A stretch of 64,000 nucleotides of DNA from Carposina sasakii (GCA_014607495.2 CP053155.1:496001-560000), one strand, 5' to 3'; positions 1 through 11,808 are shown, counted from the first letter of the stretch. Numbers and translations are program-made. The notes: generated by a model not told the origin, from the letters alone.

Positions 1-172
1 ATACAGTGGTCCTGCTATCTGTTTGTCCCTATGTACATTTAGATCTTTACGGTTTTTTTAAATCGATAGAGTGATTCAAGAGAAAGGTATATGTGTCTAA
101 CTAAGGACCCTTTCCGGCTTCGCACGAAGTCGTGGTAGGCCGCTAATAATCTATAAAATGCTCTGTTTTTCT
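1..172 (+). repeat. Helitron-like fragment (3' part)
   Basis: The stretch runs into 'ggcttcgcacgaagtcgtgg' and a final 'ggccgctaataa', the kind of GC-rich tail that ends lepidopteran non-autonomous Helitrons (CTRR end). The first 100 bases resemble 2435-2560 (ctgtctgtttgtc, then ttttttaaatagatag). The 5' end is outside the window. Confidence 0.45.
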
Positions 173-587
173 GACTTAAATTATCATATATCTCTATCTT
201 TTCTAGGATAAAAGATAAACACTCGAGTCTGTATTCTGGCTAGAATCTTAATTATAACCTGCTTTGATATAAAATGCATAAAAACAGTACATATTAATTA
301 GATTACTTAAACGCGGAATAAAGTATTCTTCTTGATAACGTTAGAATGACAAATTCCATCTTGACCAGACCGTGCTTCTTAACTTATTCTTAGAAGTTTT
401 TTCATGCTTTAGTGACATTTCTCATGTTCGCGTGAAATTTAGAGAAATTCTTTCTTATCGGATGCCTACTTACGCCGTATAAAAAACAACGTACAAGTTT
501 TAGTGAGTCTAAGGTTAGCGGTTAAGGCTGTGCGTTGATCTGTTAGTTTATCAGAACACAACTTTTTATTTGTATCATAATAAATTA

Positions 588-800
588 ATAATTGGTCTAG
601 TAGGTAGTAGTGACCCTGCCTGCGACGCCATAGGTCCTGGGTTCGAATCCAGGTAGGTGCAATCATTGATGAATATCGATGTTTGTTTCAGAGTCATGGA
701 TGTTTCTGTACTTATCTATTTATTTATATACCGTTGCTTAGTACCCACGACACAAGACCTTAGGGATCTTAATGTGTGTGTTGTGTAGTGTGAAAAAAAA
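588..800 (+). mobile_element. tRNA-derived SINE, copy 1
   Basis: A tRNA-like head carries an A-box-like TGGTCTAGTAGG (593-604) and a perfect B box GGTTCGAATCC (640-650), so it keeps an internal RNA polymerase III promoter. The body (atgaatatcgatg, gagtcatggatg, ataccgttgcttagtacc) is shared with 31803-32035 and with the two halves at 18431-18521 and 26005-26087. It ends in a short A run. The cloverleaf is incomplete, so this is a SINE and not a tRNA gene. Confidence 0.8.
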
Positions 801-817
801 ATGGTAGCAGCTGGATG

Positions 818-902
818 GCAAAAATGGAAGATAGAGCCTTTTGGCGTGCTTTAGACGAGGCCTACGTCTAGCAGTGGACTACAATAGGCTGATGATGATG
901 TA
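818..902 (+). repeat. GATGAT-tailed lepidopteran repeat, 3' fragment
   Basis: It contains 'ggcgtgctttagacgaggcc' and ends 'caataggctgatgatgatg'. Better copies lie at 2097, 34134 (minus), 39770, 41600, 43471 and 45240. Confidence 0.7.
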
Positions 903-2096
903 TAAATAACAATTTAATCTTATAAGCATGATCCTTTGTTAAATTACTTGCAAAGAACTTCACACTTCAAAACCTCTAATGATACTCTGTTACAGAGCTA
1001 GGTAGGTAACTTCCCAGAATTTTTAACGCCCCCACTTTGTGTAGGAAAAGCAATTTCGTACACAATCCCAAAGTTTCTCGAGATTACTTAAATTTGCGTT
1101 TACAAATTCAACTTCAGACAGAAATAGGAGAAATATACGAGTTCCTTATAAAAGGCAGACGTTCCCCGAGCGACGATAAAACGTAACTTCGATTCGCAAA
1201 TCAACTTTAAATGGTTCCTTCTTAGACTTAAATCCTACCTTTTTCGTGAAACTATTCTACCACGAGACGACAATCTGCTCCTTTATCGTTATCCACATAA
1301 TCCATTGCTGTTTTGACTTGTAACTGGTTTTCAATCTACGCATATTCGCCGCAGTGTATATCGAATGGTGTATAATGTCGTATTTAAATTCGGCAAATAG
1401 GAATATTTAGTTGAAGTGCCTCGTTTAAGATCCAGTTTATAACCCGTGGGTAGGTTCCTCGCAAAGTAAGGCGAATAGAGTCGTCCCGCTTGGAATTAGA
1501 CACTATTGTTAAACGGGAATGCGTAGGATTACCGTTGATAGCATAATTTTTTAGATATAACTAGCTGGCTGTTGATAGTATCATCACCATGAATTACATA
1601 CTGTAAATCTGGCTTAGTATTATACATACTGAAAAAGGACGAATACATTTAAGTTACGTAAATGATTCGATGCTATTTAAAATTAATTTGATTATAGATT
1701 AACTCTGGAAAAAAAATATTATAAATTAACTGTAGAAAAAAATTCGATGGTGAAATAAAAATAGTTTAACATTCCTACTTAATATGTTTTTTTTTTTTAT
1801 ATTAAGCAGCATAATATGTATTTGCTTTTATTTGACTAAATGACAGAGAAAAAACAGAACAAGGAAACAAAGATGCTCTATCAATTAAAATTGTAATAAT
1901 ATAATCCTTCTGTAATTATACATTTTCTGTACTGATATAAAATAGCAACGCGGCAACGGCCGTAGAAACAAACACCTAAACATTAATTTACTAACATCTA
2001 GTAGAAGAGGAAAATGTATACGAGTATCCTATAGTTTCTGTCTCCCACTATAACGTTCGAACTTTTACCGCAATAATGTCAAATTAACCATATCCG
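903..2096. other. AT-rich intergenic DNA, no gene seen
   Basis: No coding signal or recognisable repeat was seen here. Short homopolymer tracts (A and T runs near 1712 and 1787) are the only structure. Confidence 0.5.
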
Positions 2097-2232
2097 GTCA
2101 CCAACCCGCCTGCCCAGCGTGGTGACTATGGGCAAAACCGCCCTGTGGCAGTAGCCTTGTGGCGTGCTCTGGGGGAGGCCTATGTCCAGCAGTGGACTGC
2201 AATAGGCTGAAGAAGAAGAAGAAGAAGAAGAA
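2097..2232 (+). repeat. GATGAT-family repeat with a (GAA)n tail
   Basis: It starts 'gtcaccaacccgcctgccca' and ends 'caataggctgaagaagaag'. This copy carries a GAA microsatellite tail where other copies carry GAT. Confidence 0.75.
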
Positions 2233-2434
2233 CCATATCCACCTTATTTTGTTGTCTGCGTCGCTAACTTTATGAAAGCTCGTCCCTTGAAATATTCGCT
2301 GCCAACTATAAGTTGTAGTCAAGTTGACGGTTAGTTAAATATTTGGTACATTGTAAGTACTTTGGAATTACTTGAACTTTGGTGTACTGAATATTATCGA
2401 TGATGGAGATATAATCATAATTAACATAGTATAA

Positions 2435-2560
2435 GACAAAATTCCTTCCCGCTGTCTGTTTGTCACACATTTAGATGCGTTTTTTTAAATAGATAGAATA
2501 ATGCAAGAGGAAGGTCAATATATATAGTATTAGCATTGCACCCGTGTGAGGTAAATAATT
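2435..2560 (+). repeat. Diverged copy of the 1-100 repeat
   Basis: It shares the 'gctgtctgtttgtc' block followed by a T run and 'aaatagatag' with the start of the window. Probably Helitron-derived. Confidence 0.4.
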
Positions 2561-2711
2561 ATAATAATATTTTAGAGTAGTAATTAGGACTATAATATAA
2601 TTCGTATATGAGAACTAGCCAAATCATACCATAGGCTAAGATATAGTTATTATCCTAAGTTATGAGACGAAATGATATTTTATGTTGTTATAAATAAATT
2701 ATTTCTGCTAT

Positions 2712-2975
2712 GCTACTCTGGGAGTGAAAAAAAATTATAATATTACAGCTGCTTCTCTTCCCGGGCATACTGTACAAGTCAGTAGAGTGACAAGAGGGTC
2801 TTGGTGTTTTGTAGACGATGGGCTGACCACCTGTCACTACTCGTACATCTCAACTATACCCTCAAAATTGGTCAGAAGTGGTACCATGTGGTTCTATCGG
2901 CCCTTAGTGCTCTGCCTACCCCGTAAAGGATAAAGGCGTGATTATATGTATAGATGTATGTATAAATAAATATCA
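2712..2975 (+). repeat. Interspersed repeat shared with 55000-55130 and 18120-18215
   Basis: The left part (ctgggagtgaaaaaaa, then acagctgcttctcttccc and ggtcttggtgttttgtag) recurs at about 55000-55130. The right part (ccctcaaaattggtcagaag and aaggataaaggcgtgatta) recurs inverted at 18120-18215. The 69-codon frame inside is not a gene. Confidence 0.65.
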
Positions 2976-2982
2976 GGACTGT

Positions 2983-3034
2983 CCATTGAACTTGGCATTC
3001 ATTTAGATGATCTAAATGAATGCCAAGTTCATGG
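2983..3034. repeat. Near-perfect palindrome
   Basis: A 21-base arm starting GAACTTGGCATTC (2988) is followed by one base and its exact reverse complement, ending at 3030. CCAT/ATGG outside, with one bulged base, extends it to 2983-3034. Confidence 0.9.
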
Positions 3035-3248
3035 ATAGAAAGATCTAAATTAGATCTCACTTCATTTGTCGTTGAAGTCAACAACCAAGGCATATATCAT
3101 AATTTTGAACTTGGCTCTCATTTTACAATTATGTTTTTGATGGGATTTGAAAATAGTTACGCTAGCAAACCGTATTGCCAAAATACGCCAATGGCAGGTG
3201 TCGGCTGTTGAACATGCCGGTGCTGTGCAACTCGGGGAGCTTAGTCCT

Positions 3249-3293
3249 AATCCCGGGATAGTCCTGGGATCGCCCCGGGATTGTCCCGGGATC
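3249..3293. repeat. Short CCCGGGAT tandem repeats
   Basis: Four copies of a tcc(c/t)gggat unit separated by 3-6 bases make a GC-rich island in AT-rich DNA. The overlapping frames on both strands are chance products of it. Confidence 0.7.
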
Positions 3294-3839
3294 GCTGCAC
3301 TTCCCAAATTAACGGATTACCGCCAGTGCGTGTGGTGTAGGGCTACAGAGTTATCAATAATAGTAGAAAATTATTATTCTTTATTGTACACAAGACACTA
3401 TACTTCGATCATCTAAACTTAAGAATTTATTTTGGGGAAATCCTATTTTATCGGATGCCTGCATCTCCTAGAGAGAAGAGAAGAAAAGATCGGCATCAGG
3501 AGCACGCGCATCATTAATTTTATATCATAAAGAAAAATTCCATAAAAATAGCAAACTTTAAAAAAACTTATGCATGAAGAACTGGCTATAAAAACATGAT
3601 AGATTTACTATTCTTCTTGTACAGTGACGACAGTGTGTTAACGGGATCACCGTTGAGTGGATCGTAATAATAATTGCAAATTAATATTATCATACTGAAC
3701 CTTTTTTATTGTTAAGCTTGATACGAGTATTTGTTTTAAAATCCTAATCCTGGATGATAAATTATCTTTGACCATGTTTACAATATAAAAAGCTAGTTAA
3801 ATAGGTTCATATTATTATATTCTCTTCTGAAATTCACGG

Positions 3840-4140
3840 GACTACAGAGTCCCGGTCCTTTGAGAGGCGTGCATCGGGCCGTAGCCAAGATGTAGAACCT
3901 TTTTAGAGAACTTTAATATGGTGTGGGATGCACGTGGCGGATATCATCACCGAGCGTACAATATGATACACCCGGCGATGGTCCCCGCTATGTGCAAAGA
4001 CTTTTGGAGTGCAGATCTACGTCGTGCATTGGAAAACTAAGGTCATGGGCTATAGGGTTGAGTGTTGGGTGGCTGGATAAGGGCTATTTTATATAGGGAG
4101 AACTATCGGACGCCTGCCATAACAATCAAAATTGTGAGGT
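3840..4140 (+). repeat. Interspersed repeat, second copy at 47215-47505 (minus)
   Basis: The two copies share 'gactacagagtcc', 'ggccgtagccaagatgta', 'atggtcccccgc'-like and 'ggaaaactaagg'-like blocks in the same order, with clear divergence. No protein frame survives, so the class is unknown. It may be the 3' part of an old LINE. Confidence 0.6.
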
Positions 4141-5670
4141 AGTCCCAAAATTGAAATCATATTTTATGAGGTGGCGGTAGGAGTAATATAATGAATTTTT
4201 TTATTTAAGTCTGACAGTTAATTATTTATCTCTCATTTCCTGACTTAGAAAAAAAAGCCGCCGCCGCGTAAAATGTTCATTAAATGTGTTAAATCATATT
4301 TTACTATAAGAGAAAACTAATTTCTGTATTTTTTTCAAAATTTTGAGATCGGAGATAAGGGGGGGGTGGTATCGTCTATTTTCTTGTAGAAACTATTTAT
4401 TTTAAAATTACAAAAAAATACATTTAAGATCTTCTCAACAAGATAATATAAGTTTTCGAATTTTTCAGATTTATCTGCTCAAAGTTATTGAATGTGTATT
4501 TTATCGGTCTTATTTCGGAGATAATTGACTGACGGACGGACAGACACACGTACATACGTATAGAAAAAACACGAAAGCATAAAAATTTAGATATACCTTC
4601 CTACTGTCATGACTAACATGACTCTCATGATACGTCTCAGGCTCAAATGCGACAGCCGTTTGGGCTCTATAGCATGCTAAAGACACATACATAAACTCGA
4701 AAAATATCACCCTCCTTCTGGCGCGGTTGGGTAAAAATATAATACAAGTATGTTTTACACACTCAAAATGTGTTTAGTCTAAAATCTGTGTAAAATATCA
4801 CATAATCCTATTTAGTGATTATGGTTGAGGTCCTAAGTAGGTTTGGCGGCTGGAAAACTTCGCGGTTGATATATTACCACAACACAGGTCAGAAAAAATG
4901 AAATACAGAAAGACAGAAGAAATCACAGACACGAAATATACACAAACATAGATATATAAATAGGCCACCAGTGGCGTAGCGGCACTTGCGTATGTGGGTC
5001 GTCGCGGTACAGGGTGGCGTAACTCTGCGTCACAGTCCTCGGACGATGGAGATACCAGCGCATGAAGCGTGGTGTGGCGCGTATGTTCGGCGTTACAGTT
5101 TTGCACTCGGATATCGCGCGGCGTTGCTTGTGCGTTAAATATGTTTGCGAAGTCTAATGTGTGTAATGCTTGTCTTCTGTGTACATAATAGAAATATAGT
5201 GTATCTGTTTAGTATTAATAAATAAAAATACACATATAGATATATATAAATATGTATAGGTCATCAAGCTATAGCATAGAATGTAATAGTCATCGTATGT
5301 CAATGCTCCTCATATATTGGAATCAAACTCGAATAAGACAGACAGGTAGAAATTCTGACTCTATAGGATAGTAAACCTGCAGTGACTTGCAATATTTGAG
5401 ATTACACGGGGCAAGCTGCTGACTTGACAGTTAATTAGCTACTACCTGTAGCTCGACTCGCCTAATATTGTTACACTAGTTGTTATGAAAGCAGACCGCT
5501 ACTGCTTCTTTTGAGCTCTCAACTATCCGGCTGGTACTGGCGATCTACCAGCGTCCAAACGATGCAAGTGGATCGAGTTGATTTGTCGGGCGAATAGGCA
5601 AGTGGAAACAGAAAATGTTGTAGTAAGTTTGATGTAAGCTTCGACTGCTACATAACAAGGTAGGTAGTAT
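4141..5670. other. Intergenic DNA, no gene supported
   Basis: Open frames of 66-95 codons (for example 4819-5106 minus) show no recognisable family. They are low in complexity or compositionally biased and are treated as chance. A G run (4360-4367) and AT tracts were noted. Confidence 0.5.
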
Positions 5671-6056
5671 ACAAGGTGTTTGTGACAGCCAGGCAAATAT
5701 TGACCTGGTGACTTCAGACCATGATTCTGAGATGAAAACCAGTGAAAATTTTCGAAGGGAAATTCCAAAATTTTCCAACTTTTATTCATTTTTCCAGGAA
5801 AAATGTAGTGTGGTTCGTTTAAGTAGGCCTTAAATAATGACTTAAAAACAAAATTTTAACTTATGAATAATTTTCAAAAAAAGTTGTTCCCAAAAAAGTT
5901 CAATTAACTGATCAACCCCAAAGGAGAGTCACAAGTGATCGAAAAATTGGCGCGGAAAGCAAACTTTCCTGTGAGTAATAACACTGTCGTATAACTCAAA
6001 ACAATGGTACTTGTTCAGTATCTTAGTATTTGCCTGGCTGTCACACACACCCTGTA
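5671..6056. mobile_element. MITE family D, copy 1
   Basis: It begins acaaggtgtttgtgacagcc and ends with the inverted form ggctgtcacacacaccctgt. The copy at 35246-35675 has the same ends and the same middle (acttcagaccatgattctga). The terminal inverted repeats are about 25 bp. No transposase frame was seen. Confidence 0.8.
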
Positions 6057-7369
6057 TACATATCATTGTTTTGTATCCGTGGACGCACAATCCAATTGAG
6101 AAATTAGAAAGTATCAAGAATAAACGGTGACATATGATGCCAGTAGCTAAACTTTAGTAACTGCACGCTAACTTGCCTCGTGTAACCCTGTCTTTAGGTA
6201 CATACAAGCCGAGCATCTCCGGTATACAAAGATTCCACATGAATACGATCGCTCCCAAGCCTATACCTGTAGCTATCAGCAGCGCTAGCATCTACGCAGT
6301 AATAAACTATTGCGTATGGTATAAACAGGTTTCCCCAAGCTTCCGCAAGGCAAAAGTAAGTGACAATATAAATTCAGGCAACGTCCCATGAATACGATAG
6401 TGAGTAGGGGGGCCACAATGAGAAGCCAAAGATACGCAAAACCGGCTGTAATCATAGTACGAGTACATGCATATATCGTATCTGTGGTATTAGCTTTACA
6501 GTAGAGAAAGCCTTATTGAAAGTAGATTTAAAAATAATTAATGTTCGTACCGGAACAGATTTTAATATTCGTTTCGAGTAGTTTTAAATTCTTTTACTGG
6601 ATTCACGACGAACTGGATTTCGATCAACCCATGCCATTAGGTTGGTACACCTGCGCGCCGCGACAGCGCCACCTATAGCTCAGTTTCATACAACGAGCTG
6701 TCTGTTGCCAACCAACCGCCCCGTCGCGAGAACAATAGAACAATCTCAAAAACCGTTTGACTCATATTTTGAGGCATCTCTCTCCTCCTGGACTTCGTAC
6801 GTCGTAAGTCGCTGGACCCAGTCCAATATCCTACAATTAATGTACATTTTTCAATACTGAAGTTAATCATAATAGACTAAAAAGATATACTTATATGTAT
6901 TAAAGGTATATCCTATGCTTTTGTGGGGCTTGAATATAGGTATATCAGCTTCATTCCCTTCCGCGCATGTCCTAAGCGTCAACTTAGGCCGCGTCTTCCT
7001 TAACATCAGGGGGTCTACTCTGAAGTGACGATAAACGAAGTATCGGCCGAATATCGAGATGTTTCCTTCTACGAACTGCCTTCGATTGGGTCACGCCGTT
7101 TTTTCATTCGGTCCGATCGAACAAATCGAACTCTATTTGACAGGCTTATAATATTAGTCAATGTGAATTATTCTCTATGGTTCCGAATGAGTTGTGAACT
7201 GAATGTTGTGAACATCCGAAGAAATTCCGTAGTAGGTTCAAAGGCTTCGATTCGGTCGGGCTTCGGTCGGACCGAAAGATTCGAAAGCGGCATTTCAGAG
7301 GCACGATGGCGGTCAAATGTTCGCCTGTCTAATTGTAAAAAAAAACTAAGGAACTCAGGGGCATTCTCT
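6057..7369. other. Intergenic DNA, no gene supported
   Basis: Several frames of 60-115 codons (6642-6860 plus, 7025-7372 plus) match no family I recognise, are not flanked by sensible splice sites and have biased composition. Nothing else was identified. Confidence 0.45.
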
Positions 7370-7480
7370 TAGGTTATCAAGATTGATTCAGGCTAGCAAC
7401 TTGTCACTCGTTCTCCCCGATAGGATCTCCTTTATGATCCTGTAGTTTTGGCTACACTATTTCGGGAACTCAAAGATGGC
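7370..7480 (+). repeat. Repeat family E fragment
   Basis: This dispersed repeat carries 'gctagcaacttgtcactcg', 'atgatcctgtag' and 'ttcgggaac'. Related copies lie at 14740-14945, 29020-29205, 35010-35200, 48200-48335, 49365-49500, 53292-53830 (split), 55265-55375, 56560-56650 and 59295-59648. Confidence 0.6.
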
Positions 7481-7624
7481 GTTTAGATGGCAATGAGCAA
7501 GTAGTATAAAATGTTATTTTTCGAAATAAATAGTTTAAACTGAGAAAAACTTTATATAATTTGAATCCTAGTCTCACATTCATATACCTAAGTATGTAGT
7601 ATATACCTTTGTTTTTTTTCAGTA

Positions 7625-8005
7625 GTGTGCAAAGCTAGATTGCAAAGCCTTGAGCATCGACGTAAAGTTGCAAGTCTCTCGGTATTCTACAGGTTACATT
7701 TTGGGGAGTGTGCGTTGGGACTTCACGACCTAATTCCCCCAGCATCCTTCTACCACCGGACGACCAGGGAAACGTCGAGGCGACACAGGTTCACAGTTGA
7801 AGTGCCGAAAACTCGTACTAAGCGTTTTGCTTCTACTTTCATAGTGCGAACGGCCAAGCTGTGGAACTCCTTGCCTGAATTCCTGTTCCCCATGAACTAT
7901 AATCTTGCGGTCTTCAAGTCGAGAGTGAACCGGTTTCTTTTAGGCAAGCGCGCTCCATCTTACCATCAGGCGCGTTGTGGTCAAGCGAAAGCCTATTTAA
8001 TATAA
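7625..8005 (+). pseudogene. LINE reverse-transcriptase C-terminal remnant
   Basis: The 126-codon frame has the look of the extreme C-terminus of lepidopteran non-LTR retrotransposon ORF2 proteins: [17 protein letters not shown], then FYHRTTR, then an [21 protein letters not shown] block and [15 protein letters not shown]. These elements normally run beyond 900 residues, and endonuclease and reverse-transcriptase motifs are absent upstream, so this is a 5'-truncated copy. The 3' tail after the stop (about 7865-8012) recurs almost identically at 14281-14437, which confirms a dispersed element. It has no host function that can be seen. The LINE clade is not certain. Confidence 0.8.
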
Positions 8006-8218
8006 AAAAAAGTTTACGCAGAGAGAGTCGTAGGAAACAACTAGTAAACGTAACAACACTCACGAGACTTGGCTCCCTGACGAGACATGCGGGCGCCGCG
8101 ACGGTTGTTTATCACTTGTGTTCTAGAATATTGTGCTGTTGTAGGTAGTTAATCGTTTGTTATATCAACTTATTGAATGTTTTATAAACTTTACATATCT
8201 ATATCTATTCTTCTTCTA

Positions 8219-8300
8219 TCTATACATATAATAAAAATGTTACGGATCGCTGTCTGTACATGGAAGATATACGAGCGTATTCCTTGTTTATAAGCTGTTT
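8219..8300 (+). repeat. Helitron-like 5' fragment
   Basis: It starts TCTATACATATAATAAAAAT and continues 'acggatcgctgtctgtaca', like the start of the complete copies at 29216 and 49667. The rest is missing or diverged. Confidence 0.55.
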
Positions 8301-8569
8301 GTTTCTAACCATCTATTTGAAAAATAACCTGAACGAATATTTTCGTCCTTAGAGATGATGCCTGTACGAATAGTAAATATTTTGATCGCTACTCGACCTG
8401 TTTTCCAATTATCTTTATTAGCGTAGTAATATCGATGTATACATTATTCCAAATCAATCTGTACAATGTCTTGTATAGCTAAAAAAAAGGTTTGGTAAAT
8501 TTAGACTAGAAGTAGTTCAACGATATAATTTTGAACCTATAATCATCATGGAAGAAAATAACATTTTGC

Positions 8570-8625
8570 GCCGACCCCAAATAAATGGGAACAGGGCAGG
8601 AAGATGATGATGAATCATCATACAA
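8570..8625 (+). repeat. Short SINE-like tail (accccaaataaatggga)
   Basis: The block 'gccgaccccaaataaatggg' followed by 'gcaggaagatgatgatg' is a dispersed moth repeat. A related piece lies at 35930-35956, directly beside the LINE tail. Confidence 0.5.
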
Positions 8626-8754
8626 AATATTAACACATTACTGGCAACGGTGATTGTGTTTATATATTTATTTATTTAGACACACTTACAGAACATACAT
8701 TAAGAGCTGTTACAACTAAAAATCTGATGTACGTGCCAATTATAAGTGTGCTAC

Positions 8755-8950
8755 ATCATTCACAGAGAATATTATAGTGGAGTTCATCAAACAGCTCCCT
8801 TGGGCGAGGGCGCCAGCTACTATACATATGTATGACTCCATCATCTGTGTCACTGCATACAATAAATGTTAGTTGCAAAATCAGGCATAGGAGCTATTCC
8901 ATGAAACTCACCCCAGAACATTGTTACAAAGGTAAAAAGGGCCAATACTT
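8755..8950 (+). repeat. Dispersed repeat, second copy at 41885-42070
   Basis: Shared blocks in order are a gttcatcaaacagctcc-like piece, a gcgccagctacta-like piece, 'tgtgtcactg', and 'gcataggagctattccatga'. The class is unknown. The frame 8832-9098 crosses it and is rejected as a gene. Confidence 0.55.
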
Positions 8951-9960
8951 GAACATGCATATTTATGTGCCTACAGCTAACTTCAAAAACCCCCACTATA
9001 GACATTTCCCCAACACTCCTCACATAACAGAAATCGAGTCACAAAAAATATCAATGTCCATATTATTGGACTTCAGCATTCCCATGACACGATTGTAGCT
9101 ACTGCACAGTCTTTTTATCGGACAGGACGACCCAAAATTTGTCCTAGAGGGAGGGATGTGGAACAGTGACTTGACCTGAAAGCGTGGACGGAAACGAGGA
9201 ACAGAGATGTGGATATCACGCAATAAATCACTGCAGTCGATTTGACCACCGATCAATTTTACCAATAGGATTGCGTCATGCATGAGATAAACGTCTGTTG
9301 TGCAATGTCTGCATCCCAAAAAACTGTTAAATTCAATCCAATTTCAGTACGCGCAAAATATTCGTTAGCCTGTAAATGTATTATTCTAATGAATTATAAG
9401 ATATATATATATTATGAATATAGGAGTCAACTGTTAAAAATAGCACAAATCGATTTGGCATGCAGTATATCATGGGCTACCACCAGGTGGAGCCAGCGAG
9501 TTGGAAGTCCTCAACCTCCACTTGATAAAGCTACCACCACTAGACTAATAAACGAGGCGCTAGTTTCTACGACAATCCTCGTATTTGCTCCATAAATACG
9601 TAGTTCCATGTTTTATAGTCTGACTTGATGGTGGTCTTCAACAAGATTTCAATTAAAACAGTAATTTAACTTTAGGGATTTAGGGTAAAGGTTTTTAAGA
9701 CCCTACAGAAGGGAGAGCTAGGCCCTAGTAATTGTTAAGGTTAAATGGTTACGTTATTTTTATTTCTGACTATTTTCAACTTACTGATAGGTATCTATGT
9801 CTATCACAAATTGGAATAATTTAAATGAATAAGTACAGGGACTTACAGCCAATTTTTATAACCATTTTGAGCTATTTCTTGCATAACAGATAATCTTCAA
9901 TAGTTTTTATTTAGAATTTAAAATTTAGAACTAAAACATCCAAGAATCTTTATAATCTCT
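8951..9960. other. Intergenic DNA, no gene supported
   Basis: Frames at 9020-9319 (minus) and 9278-9595 (plus) look like chance. No recognisable domain or repeat was seen. Confidence 0.4.
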
Positions 9961-10235
9961 GGGGGGCAATTCTCGAAAAGTCTCAAGTTGGAACGAAGCC
10001 GAAACGGAACCGTTGTAGACGTTCAGAACAGAGCAATAATTACTTTACGGTGACGTAATTAGAAACATTTCAGCACGAGACAGATATTTGTTTTTATTCT
10101 GTTATACTCGCGACTGATGCGTGCTAAAATATACCCTATTACTCAAGCTGTACGTATATATTGCTTCACACCGCGCTTCGTTAACGGTTCGTTAGTGGTT
10201 GCATTTGGCTCAAATAATTTCAAGAATTGCCCCCC
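9961..10235. mobile_element. MITE family F, copy 1
   Basis: The ends are ggggggcaattctcgaaaag and, inverted, 'caagaattgcccccc'. The copy at 55377-55663 shares the whole length, including 'acgaagccgaa' and 'tttacggtgacgtaattag'. It is about 275 bp with no coding capacity. Confidence 0.85.
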
Positions 10236-10272
10236 TGGTGTTAAAAATGGCCGTTAGAAAAATAATAATAAC

Positions 10273-10420
10273 TTATGAGTAACAGCGAAATTTACAAAAT
10301 TATCATATCATTTCCTCCAATAAGAAGATTCCATTTGGAGTGTTCGATTACGTGACGAAGTAATAACCTCTATTGGTGGAATTGTTTCGATAGCTTTGCG
10401 ATATTCGCTGTTTCTCATAA
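10273..10420. mobile_element. Small MITE with ttatgagtaacagcg ends
   Basis: The left end 'ttatgagtaacagcgaa' is matched by an inverted right end 'ttcgctgtttctcataa', giving a 148-bp element. Only this copy was seen in the window. Confidence 0.6.
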
Positions 10421-10734
10421 ATTTGTTTCATCGTCTAAGGCCCTTCTCTACACACATATACAGATTGTATTGTGGCACACACAGTAAGCACACAGCACAC
10501 AGCACACACTCGTGAAGGGTCTGTATGTATAATGCCCCGTTGTTAACTAATGACATCTAACGCTGCGGGTAACTGAATAGCGGTTTATTTTGTTTGAGAA
10601 CTTTTCCCGGAGACAGGGGAAGGTACAGATGGCAAAAGTAAAATAAATAAATAAAGGTAGACTAATAAGGGGTTGAAGGTTTTAGGTAAGTCACCCTCAC
10701 GTATTGACAACATAGTCCTAAGATTATACTGCTG

Positions 10735-10830
10735 TCCCAAACCAGCCTGCCCAGAGCGTCCATCCAGCCTTTTTTTTTTTTAATAATAATTGTTTATTGC
10801 CCAGAGTGTGGTGAGTATGGATCCCCTTAA
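10735..10830 (+). repeat. GATGAT-family fragment interrupted by poly(T)
   Basis: 'aaaccagcctgcccagagcg' is followed by a T run and then 'gcccagagtgtggtgagtat', a duplicated piece of the family. It suggests a small retroposed insertion with target duplication. Confidence 0.5.
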
Positions 10831-10924
10831 TGCAAAGTGCAGAAATTAACTTTTATTTATATTTTTAAATTATTACATTATATTAAATTAACTTATTAGC
10901 CTAAAAATAAATAAAAAAAATTAT

Positions 10925-11035
10925 GAGGTCAAAAATTTAAAGTAGGTAGGTCCTATGAAAATTCTATTATCATTATATTATATTCTATTATATCATATTA
11001 TACTATAACATATTACATTATATTATATTATATGC
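10925..11035. repeat. AT-rich (TATTA)n low-complexity tract
   Basis: Imperfect iterations of tattata dominate 10965-11032. Confidence 0.7.
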
Positions 11036-11188
11036 AGAAGCATGAGGATGATTGTAACTTATTACTATTTGTTATGTGAGTGAATATTTACACGGATACA
11101 TTTCCTATTGGATTCGTTACTGGTTGCTAGATTGTTGTATTTGTGCTTGAAAAGCGGCGGTAGGCTCACCCCTTAACTGACTGACTTA

Positions 11189-11280
11189 ATAGGCTATCTG
11201 GTGAAAAGTGGGTGTGCAATTTGCACACTTCTGCCCAACCTTTTTGGGAGATAATGGAGGTGACTATATGTATGTAAATA
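11189..11280 (+). repeat. Dispersed repeat, second copy at 56424-56520
   Basis: Both copies contain 'ctggtgaaaagtgggtgtgc', then the small palindrome tgcaa(t/g)(t/g)tgca, 'cacttctgc', and end 'atgtatgtaaata'. Confidence 0.75.
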
Positions 11281-11526
11281 GAAAGATGCGGTTGTGTTAG
11301 GTTGACGTCATTAAAATATTACTAAGATCAAGCTCGTTGCAAACTTTTCAATTAGCAAGATTATGTTTTGTAATTAATCTTTTTGCCGACCGTACCGCAC
11401 CCTCCCGTAACATTAGTATTAGTTTTATATAAAGGGAACATACGGGCAGTTCCAGTGTTGTTTTAACAAGGGATAACATTAAGCATAAACAACGAGGAGT
11501 TTCTGGGTTTAAACCGCTGTATGTGT

Positions 11527-11808
11527 AAACCATAGAGGAATAAGATGTCATAGAGTGCTAATGTCATACTAACTGTTTCGATGCACCATTAGACTTTTCG
11601 GCGCCTCAAAATTCCAGTCCTTGACACTTAGATTCTACTAGTGTAATGTATAATAATGTACTACATTACTAATATATTGTAACGTATAGTAATGCAATCT
11701 AAGTGTCAAGGACTGGAATTGTGAGGCACCGAAAAGTCTAATGGTGTATCGAAACTGTTAGTATGACATTAGCACTCTATGTCTACATCTTATTCCTCTA
11801 TGGTGTGA
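11527..11808. mobile_element. 282-bp near-perfect inverted repeat (foldback/MITE)
   Basis: The left arm (about 11527-11657) and right arm (about 11684-11808) are reverse complements with few mismatches: 'ccatagaggaataagatgt', 'agagtgctaatgtcatact', 'caccattagacttttcgg' and 'ccagtccttgacacttaga' all recur inverted. The centre is AT-rich. There is no coding capacity. The frame 11348-11551 (minus) overlaps the edge and is chance. Confidence 0.85.

Noticed and set aside
588..660. tRNA gene
   Set aside because: A and B boxes are present but acceptor and anticodon arms do not form; the same head is attached to a SINE body in two copies.
2098..2322. 74-codon minus-strand frame with a phenylalanine run
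   Set aside because: The F run is the (GAA)n tail of a GATGAT-family repeat read in reverse.
7025..7372. 115-codon open frame
   Set aside because: Arginine- and serine-rich composition from 'tcggtc' and 'cggaccg' runs, no family recognised.
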